A stretch of 15,002 nucleotides of DNA. Origin: an uncultured bacterium. Lineage in GTDB: Bacteria; Bdellovibrionota_C; UBA2361; SZUA-149; CALKYB01. Each line of letters opens with the position of its first letter. The stretch's first letter is position 1. The notes beneath the pieces are model-generated. The model had not been told where the DNA came from, ran no database searches, and worked only from the letters and a program-made list of their open reading frames with translations. Location: the NCBI GenBank assembly GCA_938022485.1, contig CALIEE010000079.1:1-15002 (forward strand), written 5' to 3'. The position numbers and the translations under genes were made by a program. Positions 8,068 to 15,002 of the stretch are shown one piece after another.

Positions 8068-8524
8068 TATCTTCCTCCGCAAACTCTCCAGATAAAATTG
8101 CAAATATTCGTGCCATCTCAGGATTACTTGATAGCTCCAAAATCTTTTTAGAAGCAGTTGATATTTCAGAAAGATTTTTAGCCTTTACTTTAAAAGAAAT
8201 GTTATCTCCCTCAAACTCGGCAGGAAGCTCCAGCTTAACTCCCAGGGATTTTAATACACCGTCAGAACAATCACTAAGCTCTTTTTCCAACTTAGCCTTC
8301 AAGGGGTAACGTTTTCTTTCCAGAAAATCTCTGACTAGTTTGAGTTTATCCTTTCGACCGAGCTTTTCTCGCAAACAAATCTCTACAATTTTTTCCGAAT
8401 CGAGGACTTCCTGCTGAGAAACTCCATCACGCTTAGAAATTTGTCGAGCTAAACCCAACAAAGCTCTACTAGCATTGTCACTTGGAGAAAGAGCACTAAG
8501 ATGATCTGGCAAACTAAGACTCAC
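8060..8524 (-). CDS. Unrecognised small protein between bioD and SPL-like gene
   Basis: I do not recognise this 154-residue protein. It is soluble-looking and highly charged. The first ~85 residues look helical (DNASRALLGLARQISKR; EKIVEICLREKLGRKDKLKL). A C-terminal part rich in short hydrophobic-charged alternations (ISFKVKAKNLSEISTASKK) follows, with an acidic end. It has no signal peptide, membrane segment or metal motif. The GTG at 8524 is preferred: it forms a GTGA overlap with the bioD stop and has GGGAGG just upstream; a TTG four codons earlier is the alternative. Its stop overlaps the SPL-like start by 8 bases, so it is co-translated with that gene and may be its partner; this is inference from context only. 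Confidence 0.75.
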   Translation of the reverse strand: MSLSLPDHLSALSPSDNASRALLGLARQISKRDGVSQQEVLDSEKIVEICLREKLGRKDKLKLVRDFLERKRYPLKAKLEKELSDCSDGVLKSLGVKLELPAEFEGDNISFKVKAKNLSEISTASKKILELSSNPEMARIFAILSGEFAEEDSE

Positions 8525-9234
8525 TTCCCCTCCCAACTCAAGTAACCGATTTCTTCAACTTCATAACGAGAAGCCACTTTTTTTAACAATTCTCGATTAG
8601 TTTGATCGGCGTTTACTCTACCCTCAGCAGCCTCTTCAGGTTTGGCTATTTGATTAAAAACATAACCTGCAATCGGAAGACCTCTAGATCTAAGAACTTC
8701 AAAAGTTAAAGCTGCTTGGTTAATTGCGCCTAAACGTGAACCGAAAACAACTAAAACTTTCAGCCCTGCCTCTTGGGCTAATTCAGCAAAAGTTTGACCG
8801 TTTACAATCGGAACAAGTAGGCCACCTGCACCTTCAATCAAAAAATTATCTTTGCCGACCTTCGTTTGGTTAAGCCAATCAACTAAGTTATTCCATGACC
8901 AAGAAGACCCTTCTCTTTCCACCGCTACTGACGGTGCAACTGGAGAATGGTAAAGTTTAAAGAAAAGGTTTCGATACTCTGGATCTTCCCTAGAGAGACC
9001 TAAGGCTTCAGAAATTTGTTCTATGTCCGAGCCAACTAGTTCACCGCTTTCATCTTTGTCACAGCCCGTTTCAATTGGCTTAACCGCAGAGATATTTTTA
9101 CCATTCCTCTTAAACTCTTCGATAATCTTGACGGTAGTCCAGGTTTTTCCGATACCAGTATCAGTTCCAGTTACAAGCAAATGCCCGGCCTCAGCAATCG
9201 CATCTAGATTTAAATAATCACTTTCGATCGACAT
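8521..9234 (-). CDS. bioD: Dethiobiotin synthetase
   Basis: Catalyses ATP-dependent ring closure of 7,8-diaminopelargonate with CO2 to dethiobiotin, the penultimate step of biotin synthesis. Counting from the ATG, the P-loop is GTDTGIGKT (23-31), the substrate-binding KPIETGC is at 52-58 and the switch motif EGAGGLLVP at 134-142, all intact. At 237 residues it is normal in length apart from an N-terminal extension of about 15 residues before the first beta strand. The ATG at 9234 overlaps the bioA stop by one base (TGATG); the adjacent GTG at 9237 is possible. It lies in the bioA-bioD order common to many biotin operons. No bioB or bioC is visible nearby. Confidence 0.95.
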   Translation of the reverse strand: MSIESDYLNLDAIAEAGHLLVTGTDTGIGKTWTTVKIIEEFKRNGKNISAVKPIETGCDKDESGELVGSDIEQISEALGLSREDPEYRNLFFKLYHSPVAPSVAVEREGSSWSWNNLVDWLNQTKVGKDNFLIEGAGGLLVPIVNGQTFAELAQEAGLKVLVVFGSRLGAINQAALTFEVLRSRGLPIAGYVFNQIAKPEEAAEGRVNADQTNRELLKKVASRYEVEEIGYLSWEGK

Positions 9235-10646
9235 CACGAACTCTCAGAACCGCAAACTTCATCAATGGCATCAGCAGTCACCTGAACTAGTTTCTCAAGA
9301 TCTTCTTCAGGCATAGCTATAGCTGGCATTAAAACAATTACGTTACCAAGAGGTCGAATAAAAACTCCTCGATCTCTAGCGGCTTTTACAATTTTCGCGC
9401 CCACTTGCTGGTCACTTTTCCAGGCAGATCTTGAACCAGGCTTTGAGGTCAGCTCAATACCTGTCATAAAACCTAGCTGTCGAACTTCGTCCACCCAGTC
9501 TAAAGGCTTTAATCTTCGGTCTAGCAGGGCAGTGTATTTAGCTATTCTCTCTCTAGCCCCCTCCATCAAAGCAGAATCTTGAAACAGGGAAAGATTTACT
9601 TCAGCAAATCTGGCAGCCAAGGGATTTCCAGCAAAAGTTTGACCATAAAAGAAAGTTTTTCCTTCTGAAGGCTTTCCATGAAAGCCTTTAAAAATCTCCT
9701 CGCGGCAAGCAACCGCTGAAATCGCAAGCAATCCGCCGCTTAAGCCCTTACCCATAACCAACAAATCAGCCTCAATACCAGCTATTTGGTGAGCAAAGAT
9801 TTGTCCGGTTTTTCCAAAGCCAGTAGCGACTTCATCTATAATCAGGTGAATGTCATGCTTTCGACAAAGACTCTCTATTTCTTTCAAATACTCGGGTGGG
9901 TAAACCCAGATTCCCGCAGCTCCCTGAACAAGTGGTTCCACAAAAAACGCCGCTATCGAATCGCCTTCTTGGAGCAGAAATTCTTTTAATTCAGAGACAC
10001 TTTGTTCCATAGCTTCAGACTCAGAGCAGCCTTGTTCAAATCTGAAAATATGAGGCGTTCTAACTCGATGAGACTGAACAACACTTTTATTTAATGCCTT
10101 GTGAAAAAAATCCAAAAAACCAATTCCTACAGCTCCTAAGGTATCACCGTGGTAAGCTCCTGCTAAGGAGAGAAGTTTAGTTTTCTGCTTTCCTTTTTCT
10201 CCACCCTGTTTTTGCCACCACTCCAAAGAAATTCTGATCGCGGCTTCAACTGCGGAAGTTCCACTATCGGAATAAAAAATTCTGCTAAGATGGGCTGGTA
10301 ATAAACTTACTAGTCTTTCAGTACACTCGATAATCGGACTATGACTCAAGCCCAGCATTGTGGAATGCACTAGGTTCTCGACTTGTTCTTTACCGGCCTT
10401 GGTGAAAGCAGGGTGTGAGTGTCCATGTACATTACACCAAAGAGAGGAAACTCCATCCAAATAGCCTCTTCCCTCAGGATCATAGAGGTAAAAACCTTCA
10501 GCCCTCTCTACTATTAGAGGATGGTCTGCAAACCACTGGCTACTTTGGGTGAAAGGATGCCAGATATGATCGAAGTCAATTTGACAGAGGTTTTCTGAAC
10601 GGGACTGGATCAAGCTGTTGCCTGCTTTCTTGACTGTATTACTCAT
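9234..10646 (-). CDS. bioA: 7,8-diaminopelargonate aminotransferase
   Basis: A class III PLP-dependent aminotransferase that converts 8-amino-7-oxononanoate (KAPA) to 7,8-diaminopelargonate in biotin synthesis. It is 470 residues. The N-terminal IWHPFTQ (28-34) is typical of BioA. YHGDT (165-169), FFVEPLVQGAAG (234-245), DEVATGFGKTG (271-281) and the PLP lysine in MGKGLSGG (Lys300) are all present, so the enzyme should be active. The stretch HSTMLGLSHSP followed by FYSDSG resembles the Bacillus/Aquifex branch more than E. coli BioA (which has MFGGITHAP and FLADSG). The amino donor, S-adenosylmethionine or lysine (BioK type), therefore cannot be decided here. Its ATG follows a 104-base gap with a candidate promoter, making it the first gene of its block. 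The stop overlaps the bioD start. Confidence 0.95.
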   Translation of the reverse strand: MSNTVKKAGNSLIQSRSENLCQIDFDHIWHPFTQSSQWFADHPLIVERAEGFYLYDPEGRGYLDGVSSLWCNVHGHSHPAFTKAGKEQVENLVHSTMLGLSHSPIIECTERLVSLLPAHLSRIFYSDSGTSAVEAAIRISLEWWQKQGGEKGKQKTKLLSLAGAYHGDTLGAVGIGFLDFFHKALNKSVVQSHRVRTPHIFRFEQGCSESEAMEQSVSELKEFLLQEGDSIAAFFVEPLVQGAAGIWVYPPEYLKEIESLCRKHDIHLIIDEVATGFGKTGQIFAHQIAGIEADLLVMGKGLSGGLLAISAVACREEIFKGFHGKPSEGKTFFYGQTFAGNPLAARFAEVNLSLFQDSALMEGARERIAKYTALLDRRLKPLDWVDEVRQLGFMTGIELTSKPGSRSAWKSDQQVGAKIVKAARDRGVFIRPLGNVIVLMPAIAMPEEDLEKLVQVTADAIDEVCGSESS

Positions 10647-10669
10647 AATGAACTACCCGACTACGAAGA

Positions 10670-10730
10670 CCGATAGGACATAGCCCCGGCTGGAAAAATT
10701 GTCCAGTTCAGCTGGTCTTAATCAGCTGGC
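10670..10730 (-). promoter_or_regulatory. Candidate bioA promoter with flanking repeats
   Basis: On the minus strand TGGACA (10705-10700, five of six to TTGACA) and TATGTC (10682-10677, a weak -10) are exactly 17 bases apart, placing initiation near 10670, about 24 bases before the bioA ATG. The -35 element lies inside an inverted repeat CTGGA-N7-TCCAG (10690-10706). Just upstream is a direct repeat CCAGCTGA (10715-10708 and 10729-10722) with a 14-base period, each copy containing the palindrome CAGCTG. The layout is that of an operator or activator site. It does not match the BirA or BioR consensus sites that I know. Confidence 0.4.
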
Positions 10731-10750
10731 TTCCATATAGAATTCTGTTT

Positions 10751-11857
10751 TTAGAGAGAGGAAATCAATCCAAGTTTCTTTCCAACATCATCGACAGCTT
10801 GCAAAAGAGCCGTTATCAAAGCAGGTGTATGGATTGACCGGATTATAATCCTAACCCCATTGGAGTCCTTATCAACCACTATTTTTCTTTCGAACAGACC
10901 TCTTACAACTTCAGAAATAATCAACGGATCTTCAAGCTTTATTAAAATAACAGGTGAAACAGGATCTCCTTCCACTCTTAAGCCCATTGAAATCAAGCCG
11001 TCTCTTACCCTCAGCGCCTTGGCTCGAAGTTTACTTCGAGAGCGTACCTCCAACTCAGTCAATTCAAGTGCGGCCTCTACTCCATAAACTGAGTAGAGAG
11101 GAAGCGAACTTGCACCTTTCTCTTCCCCTAAAAGTCCTTCGACTTCCATTCTCGAACCAGCTACCGCTGCCCCAACGGAGCCAAGGGTATGTTTAAAATC
11201 GAAGAAAGAGCTTACCCCTTCATCAAGTATCCCTGCTTTTTCCAACCCTCCACTACCCAACAAACCCAAAACACCCAATCCAAAGCTATCATCTACTAGC
11301 ATAGTGGCTTGAGCTTTTTCACAAACTTTAAAAAAGGCTTTAAGCGGAGTAACTCGACCATCAACTGGTGAGAGGCTTTCAATTAAGACCAATGCCTTGC
11401 GCTCTATTTCTGAAAGCTGAACTCTGCTCAACTTCTCTTCCAATTGATCCGGCTCTGCCGAATCAAAATTACTTAGCTCAAGGCCGGCTAAAGAAAAGCC
11501 ATCGTAAACCTGTCGCTGAATAGAAGAAGAAATAAAGACATTGCTGTAAGAACTGTGCTTGGAGCATGAGATCAAAGAAAACAACATTTCCTCAAAGGAC
11601 GAGAAAAGTCTGACTTCTTCCGATGCTCTAAAGGCGGAAACTCCTTTAGCTAATCGCTGATGATACGGTCTAGCTCCACAATTCTCTGGACTACCAGTTA
11701 GGAGTTCGTTTTCGCGACTTAAACCATCTCGTATCGCTTGAAAAACTCTGTTATCCTGAGAAAATCCTAAAAAATCGGTGGAGCAAAAGGAAGTGAAGAT
11801 CTCACTCCCTTTGATTAGAGCAGCACCCTCACTACGCTCAAAAACAAGTTGGCTCAA
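10751..11857 (-). CDS. BioF-like alpha-oxoamine synthase homologue, probable pseudoenzyme
   Basis: A 368-residue fold-type I PLP-enzyme relative of KAPA synthase (BioF) and serine palmitoyltransferase. Family landmarks are visible: STDFLGFS (26-33), GARPYHQRL (61-69), VDDSFGLGVLG (188-198) and TLGSVGAAVAG (224-234). Key cofactor residues are altered. The SG after FxS is SF (87-88), the PLP-stacking His is Gln114, DDAH is DDSF (His to Phe192), and the catalytic-lysine position, anchored on the following L-G, is His223, with a lysine displaced to 222. It is an intact ORF, so it may be a non-catalytic subunit or have a changed chemistry. The TTG start overlaps the previous stop (TTGA) with AGGAAG 7 bases upstream. 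It is coupled to membrane-protein genes rather than to bioA. Orthodox KAPA synthase activity is doubtful. Confidence 0.8.
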   Translation of the reverse strand: MSQLVFERSEGAALIKGSEIFTSFCSTDFLGFSQDNRVFQAIRDGLSRENELLTGSPENCGARPYHQRLAKGVSAFRASEEVRLFSSFEEMLFSLISCSKHSSYSNVFISSSIQRQVYDGFSLAGLELSNFDSAEPDQLEEKLSRVQLSEIERKALVLIESLSPVDGRVTPLKAFFKVCEKAQATMLVDDSFGLGVLGLLGSGGLEKAGILDEGVSSFFDFKHTLGSVGAAVAGSRMEVEGLLGEEKGASSLPLYSVYGVEAALELTELEVRSRSKLRAKALRVRDGLISMGLRVEGDPVSPVILIKLEDPLIISEVVRGLFERKIVVDKDSNGVRIIIRSIHTPALITALLQAVDDVGKKLGLISSL

Positions 11858-12273
11858 GATGAGACTTCCTTAAGAGCAGTGCGAAGTCTAGCAATTGATT
11901 TTTGATAGTCATTAAAAAACTTTTGGTGCTTAGACAGCTCTGCGCATGCCTCTAAAGATAAGCTGTCCACCATACTATCCAGCCTTTTTACAATTTCAGA
12001 TGACTCTTCAAGTTCCACCGCAGTTTCAACCTCTACTTCTTTTAGCTCCACTCGTCCACCGCCTAGAGGAATCGTCTCTAAAGCAACCCCACTAGGTTTT
12101 GGATAGGACGCGGCCACAGCACCCATCTCTTTCAGTAACAAAACCCTGGCTCTAATATCAGATCTAGAGAGCAAACTTTTTCTCAAAGCAGTAACAGAAT
12201 GAATTCTTATCTTTACATAAAAAAAGACAAATCCCGCGATTACTAAAAGTAATGTCAAAACTACCCAGATCAT
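11854..12273 (-). CDS. Unrecognised single-span membrane protein
   Basis: A 139-residue protein that I do not recognise. Residues 2-20 form one strongly hydrophobic segment (VLTLLLVIAGFVFFYV) followed by basic residues. The N-terminus is therefore probably outside and the remaining ~115 residues cytoplasmic, as a reverse signal anchor. The middle is acidic (ELKEVEVETAVELEESSE) and the C-terminal ~40 residues look helical (KFFNDYQKSIARLRTALKEV). The ATG overlaps the preceding gene (ATGA) and has GGGAGGGG just upstream. The stop overlaps the BioF-like start, so the two are translationally coupled. It may act with the 231-residue membrane protein upstream; that is inference from gene order only. 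Confidence 0.8.
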   Translation of the reverse strand: MIWVVLTLLLVIAGFVFFYVKIRIHSVTALRKSLLSRSDIRARVLLLKEMGAVAASYPKPSGVALETIPLGGGRVELKEVEVETAVELEESSEIVKRLDSMVDSLSLEACAELSKHQKFFNDYQKSIARLRTALKEVSS

Positions 12274-12965
12274 AGCCCCTCCCTCAAGTCATCAAGGTTA
12301 GATTCAAAAAGCAATTTTTCATCATCACTAAGTTGTCTATTAGCAAGTCCAGAGTAGTTTCTTAAATTTTCCACTTCGATTTTTAAATCAGGGCTAACTT
12401 CTTTGGAGTAAGAGCTAGGCGCACGAGCACTTCTTTTCAACTCTCTGATTCTGAGAGACAGCCAAGAATTAAGAAGCAACATCCAACAGAAGATAGCTCC
12501 AAATAAAATCATTCCTCTAGCGAAAGTTTTAGTCCGTTGCTCTGGAATGGGAGCTGCTTCAGCTGAAGAGGTAGGCTTAGAAACAGACTTAACTGAGTTA
12601 AAACTCATCCAATTTGACTCGCCGCTAACGAGACTCAGTTCTTTATTTCTACTTGAGACCCTGGCACGAGCTGAATAATCTTTTAAATTAATTTGGTTGA
12701 ATTTCACGAAGTAGCAACCAATGTTAAAATTATCCTCCCAAGCTAAATAACTAACTGCCTCCTGGCTATTGCCAGAACGGATGTCCAGTTCAACGTGTAG
12801 ATCCTCTCTAGACACCAAGCTTTTGGGGACTTTAATCACCCATCTCTCTTCAACCTTGTCTTGCTCCAATTTCAATTGGAGCGATTTTGTAGAATCAGCC
12901 CATGCGGAGCTAAAAGAATATACAACGACAAAGATAGCTATTAATATTTTTAGATATTTATTCAT
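12270..12965 (-). CDS. Unrecognised membrane protein with signal peptide
   Basis: A 231-residue protein of unknown family. Residues 1-24 look like a cleavable signal peptide (hydrophobic LIAIFVVVYSF, then SSAWA|DS). A periplasmic domain of about 120 residues follows, with beta-like alternation (WVIKVPKSL; LHVELDIRSG; YLAWEDNFNIGCYFVKF). Next come a Ser/Pro/Ala linker, a transmembrane helix (about 151-171, MILFGAIFCWMLLLNSWLSL), a basic stop-transfer and a ~60-residue cytoplasmic tail rich in charged residues. This is type I topology. The ATG at 12965 overlaps the isomerase stop by one base; a TTG one codon earlier is possible. It lies between an envelope isomerase and a second membrane protein, suggesting a cell-envelope role. 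Confidence 0.8.
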   Translation of the reverse strand: MNKYLKILIAIFVVVYSFSSAWADSTKSLQLKLEQDKVEERWVIKVPKSLVSREDLHVELDIRSGNSQEAVSYLAWEDNFNIGCYFVKFNQINLKDYSARARVSSRNKELSLVSGESNWMSFNSVKSVSKPTSSAEAAPIPEQRTKTFARGMILFGAIFCWMLLLNSWLSLRIRELKRSARAPSSYSKEVSPDLKIEVENLRNYSGLANRQLSDDEKLLFESNLDDLREGL

Positions 12966-13579
12966 CAATTGCTCTTGGGAAGAAGTATTTTGATAATTTT
13001 ATCTCCCTCTCTTAGCCTAAGAAGGTTTTCCATGCCGTTAATAACTCTAGCAAATACACTGTATAAACCATCAAAGTGTTCAGCTCGATCCAGAGTAACA
13101 TAAAATTGACTCCCATTTGAAAGCCTTTCTTCATTCACAGGATCTGGCTTCCTAGCCATTCCAAAGGTTCCTAGGCGATGCTTAATTGATGAAAATTCAG
13201 GTGGAAGAAAGTAGGAAGGCCCTCCCCTACCATTCCCCTCTGGGTCTCCGCCTTGGAGCACATAACCCTCAACATAACGATGAAAAGAAATATTATTATA
13301 AAAACCTTTTTTAATTAAATATTGAAAATTAGCGACCGTGACCAGAGCTTCTTTTCGGTAAAATTCAATTTCAACTGGTCCTTTGGTGGTTTCAATTAAA
13401 GCAGTTCCGTATAACTGACCAGGGTTAGTAGGTATTTTAAATGGTAGTTTCTGCTGAGCTAGGGCTGGAGAAGAAAAGAGCATAATAGCCAGCAGCGCTA
13501 ACAATATTTTAAAGTTTAAAAAACCTGCTGAACAACAACTAGATAGACGGCCCAAACTTTTCCAACCTCTAAAACTCAT
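12965..13579 (-). CDS. Exported cyclophilin-type peptidyl-prolyl isomerase
   Basis: Catalyses cis-trans isomerisation of proline bonds, here probably in the periplasm. Cyclophilin motifs are clear: VANFQYLIKKGFYNN, FHRYVEGYVLQGGDPEGNG (active-site Arg in FHR, and QGGDP), NGSQFYVTL and FDGLYSVFARV. From the ATG at 13579 it is 204 residues, with an N-terminal basic stretch and a hydrophobic signal core ending SSPALA|QQ. I prefer this ATG, which overlaps the PBP stop by 11 bases. It lacks a good ribosome site; a TTG three codons earlier has AGGGGA upstream, and the frame is open to 13642. Coupling to PBP1A suggests folding of envelope proteins. Confidence 0.92.
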   Translation of the reverse strand: MSFRGWKSLGRLSSCCSAGFLNFKILLALLAIMLFSSPALAQQKLPFKIPTNPGQLYGTALIETTKGPVEIEFYRKEALVTVANFQYLIKKGFYNNISFHRYVEGYVLQGGDPEGNGRGGPSYFLPPEFSSIKHRLGTFGMARKPDPVNEERLSNGSQFYVTLDRAEHFDGLYSVFARVINGMENLLRLREGDKIIKILLPKSN

Positions 13580-15002
13580 CCGAAGCAAGATAATCCCCTG
13601 GGATCTCCAAGTCAGCTGCTGAATATGTTGGTTCGGTTCCACTTTTAAAATATTCTAAAAAGCCATCAGGGTCATCTTGAGAAACCAGTCTACCGGTGTA
13701 AGGGTTAATTTTCAAAGGAATAACTCCATCAGGTATTTCAAAATCAAGCTCCGGCTCATCTTTAAGAAACTCCTGCATGAAATATAAGAATATAGGAGCT
13801 GCAGCCTTGCCTCCTGTTTCCCAGCGGCCAATTGTTTTCTTTCTATCGAAACCAACCCAAACGCCAGCAACCCATTCTGGTGTGTATCCAACAAACCAAG
13901 CATCCATTTGCTCGTTAGTAGTTCCTGTCTTACCTGCAACTGGTCGTTCTAATTTTTTTAATATTTGAGCTGTTCCCCGTTCAACTACGCCTTTCATCAT
14001 GTTAGCCATAATAAAAGCGCTTTCTTCATCAATTACCTGTTTATGCCTTGGAAATTGCTCCAGAATCACATTGCCATCTCTGTCCTTTACGGACTTAATT
14101 ACCATGACCTCTGGTAGATATCCTCCTCCAGCAAAAGCGCTGTAGGAATGAACCAACTCAACCAACTTAACTTCAGGGGTCCCAAGAGCAATCGACATAT
14201 TCCTATCGATTCTAGTGCTAATTCCTAAGTCTCGCGCATATTTAATTCCACGGTCAATTCCTACTTTTTGAAGAAGATGAACTGAAACGACATTTCGAGA
14301 TCGCTGCAAAGCGGTTCTTAAAGTAATCGGTCCTAAAAACTTATGGTCGTAGTTCTTCGGTGTCCAAAATTCACCCGTTCCATCTCGCATGGAAATAGGA
14401 GAGTCTGGAACTATCGTTGCCGGCGTGTAACCAAGAGTGTCTACCGCTGCCAAGTATATGAAAGGCTTAAAAGCTGAGCCAGGTTGCAACTGTCCCTGAG
14501 TCGCTCGATTAAAAACACTTTGCTCATAATCAAACCCACCAATCAGAGCTTTAATCTCACCTGTAAGAGCATTTGAAACAGAAAAAGCACTTTGGAGTTG
14601 AGGGGTTTGATCCAAGACAAAAGGAGTTTTTCCAGCAACATCAGTGTAAGGCTCATCTCGAACAGCTTGAGGATCAAGAGAGACTTCTACAACCGACCCC
14701 CTTTTCATTAATCTTACAGGTGAGATTTTCCTAGTCCGCTCTCGTCCATTTTTCTTGTTCTGTATTAGATTTAGAGCAGCCCACTTTGCTTTTGCTAAAC
14801 TTATAGTTCCTTTAAAGGCTCCAACTTGAACTCCAACAGATTTTTTTCCAGAATTTAAGCTCGTAACAACACCTTTGTAGATTTTATCAGGAAACAGCTC
14901 TTCTCCTATTTCGGACTCCTGTTTCAGAAGAAAATCTTCAATGGCCTCTTTACTTTCCAAGATTTCTACCGGACCACGCCAACCTCTTCGCCTATCAACT
15001 TC
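13569..15002 (-). CDS. Penicillin-binding protein 1A, partial (5' end outside window)
   Basis: The C-terminal two thirds of a bifunctional (class A) peptidoglycan glycosyltransferase/transpeptidase. The frame is open through the window edge, and the edge-proximal residues VDRRRGWRGP match the PBP1A linker following the glycosyltransferase domain, so the gene is truncated only by the window. An OB-like domain (YKGVVTSL...AKWA, about 14876-14782) comes first. The transpeptidase domain then carries all three motifs: SAFK (catalytic Ser codon near 14477), SRN (near 14300) and KTGT (near 13931). A short C-terminal tail contains NPYTGRL and SGTEPT, both typical of PBP1A. It is probably anchored by an N-terminal helix outside the window. 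Its stop overlaps the isomerase start. The missing glycosyltransferase domain is inferred. Confidence 0.95.
   Translation of the reverse strand, partial: EVDRRRGWRGPVEILESKEAIEDFLLKQESEIGEELFPDKIYKGVVTSLNSGKKSVGVQVGAFKGTISLAKAKWAALNLIQNKKNGRERTRKISPVRLMKRGSVVEVSLDPQAVRDEPYTDVAGKTPFVLDQTPQLQSAFSVSNALTGEIKALIGGFDYEQSVFNRATQGQLQPGSAFKPFIYLAAVDTLGYTPATIVPDSPISMRDGTGEFWTPKNYDHKFLGPITLRTALQRSRNVVSVHLLQKVGIDRGIKYARDLGISTRIDRNMSIALGTPEVKLVELVHSYSAFAGGGYLPEVMVIKSVKDRDGNVILEQFPRHKQVIDEESAFIMANMMKGVVERGTAQILKKLERPVAGKTGTTNEQMDAWFVGYTPEWVAGVWVGFDRKKTIGRWETGGKAAAPIFLYFMQEFLKDEPELDFEIPDGVIPLKINPYTGRLVSQDDPDGFLEYFKSGTEPTYSAADLEIPGDYLASDEF

Noticed and set aside
8068..8103. Longer TTG start for the SPL-like protein
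   Set aside because: The GTG at 8067 has GGAGG at ideal spacing and a short overlap with the upstream stop; the TTG has no comparable site.
10647..10750. BirA-type biotin operator upstream of bioA
   Set aside because: I found no TTGTAAACC/GGTTTACAA-like dyad or BioR TTATMKATAA-like site in this gap.
13580..13642. Longer start for the cyclophilin gene, overlapping the PBP by 74 bases
   Set aside because: It would put about 21 further residues before an already long signal-peptide n-region. The ATG at 13579 or the TTG three codons before it is more plausible.

Overview
The window is a compact stretch of bacterial chromosome with every recognisable gene on the minus strand, so transcription runs from position 15002 towards 1. 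Signal peptides, a periplasmic-type cyclophilin, a class A penicillin-binding protein and the efp-accB-accC order suggest a Gram-negative (diderm) bacterium. Some features recall delta-proteobacterial or Bdellovibrio-like lineages, but that placement is a guess; the sequence carries no rRNA or other firm marker. Base composition looks moderately AT-rich by eye. Start codons are often TTG or GTG.

In reading order for the minus strand, the first block (15002-10751) is a tightly overlapping gene string: the C-terminal part of a PBP1A-type peptidoglycan synthase, a secreted cyclophilin-type prolyl isomerase, two unrecognised single-span membrane proteins, and a BioF-like protein. The BioF-like protein has lost most PLP-binding signature residues of its family. 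The genes overlap by 1-11 bases, so they are very likely co-translated.

A 104-base gap (10647-10750) holds a plausible sigma70-type promoter flanked by a direct repeat and an inverted repeat. It drives the second block (10646-4103): bioA, bioD, a small unrecognised protein, a spore-photoproduct-lyase-like radical SAM protein and secA. Start/stop overlaps join the first four; secA follows 14 bases later.

A 219-base gap (3884-4102) contains a perfect 14-bp stem-loop. It precedes the third block (3883-234): efp, accB, accC and a secreted DUF1573 protein. Positions 1-233 are AT-rich and hold no gene that I can support.

Functionally the window combines envelope growth (PBP1A, isomerase, SecA), biotin synthesis (bioA, bioD) and the main biotin-using enzyme of fatty-acid synthesis (AccB/AccC), plus EF-P. 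The most unusual items are the BioF-like probable pseudoenzyme coupled to two novel membrane proteins, the spore-photoproduct-lyase-like protein with its small partner inside a biotin/secA operon, and the SecA with a polybasic tail in place of the usual zinc-binding C-terminus. I see no clear mobile element, CRISPR array, tRNA or rRNA.
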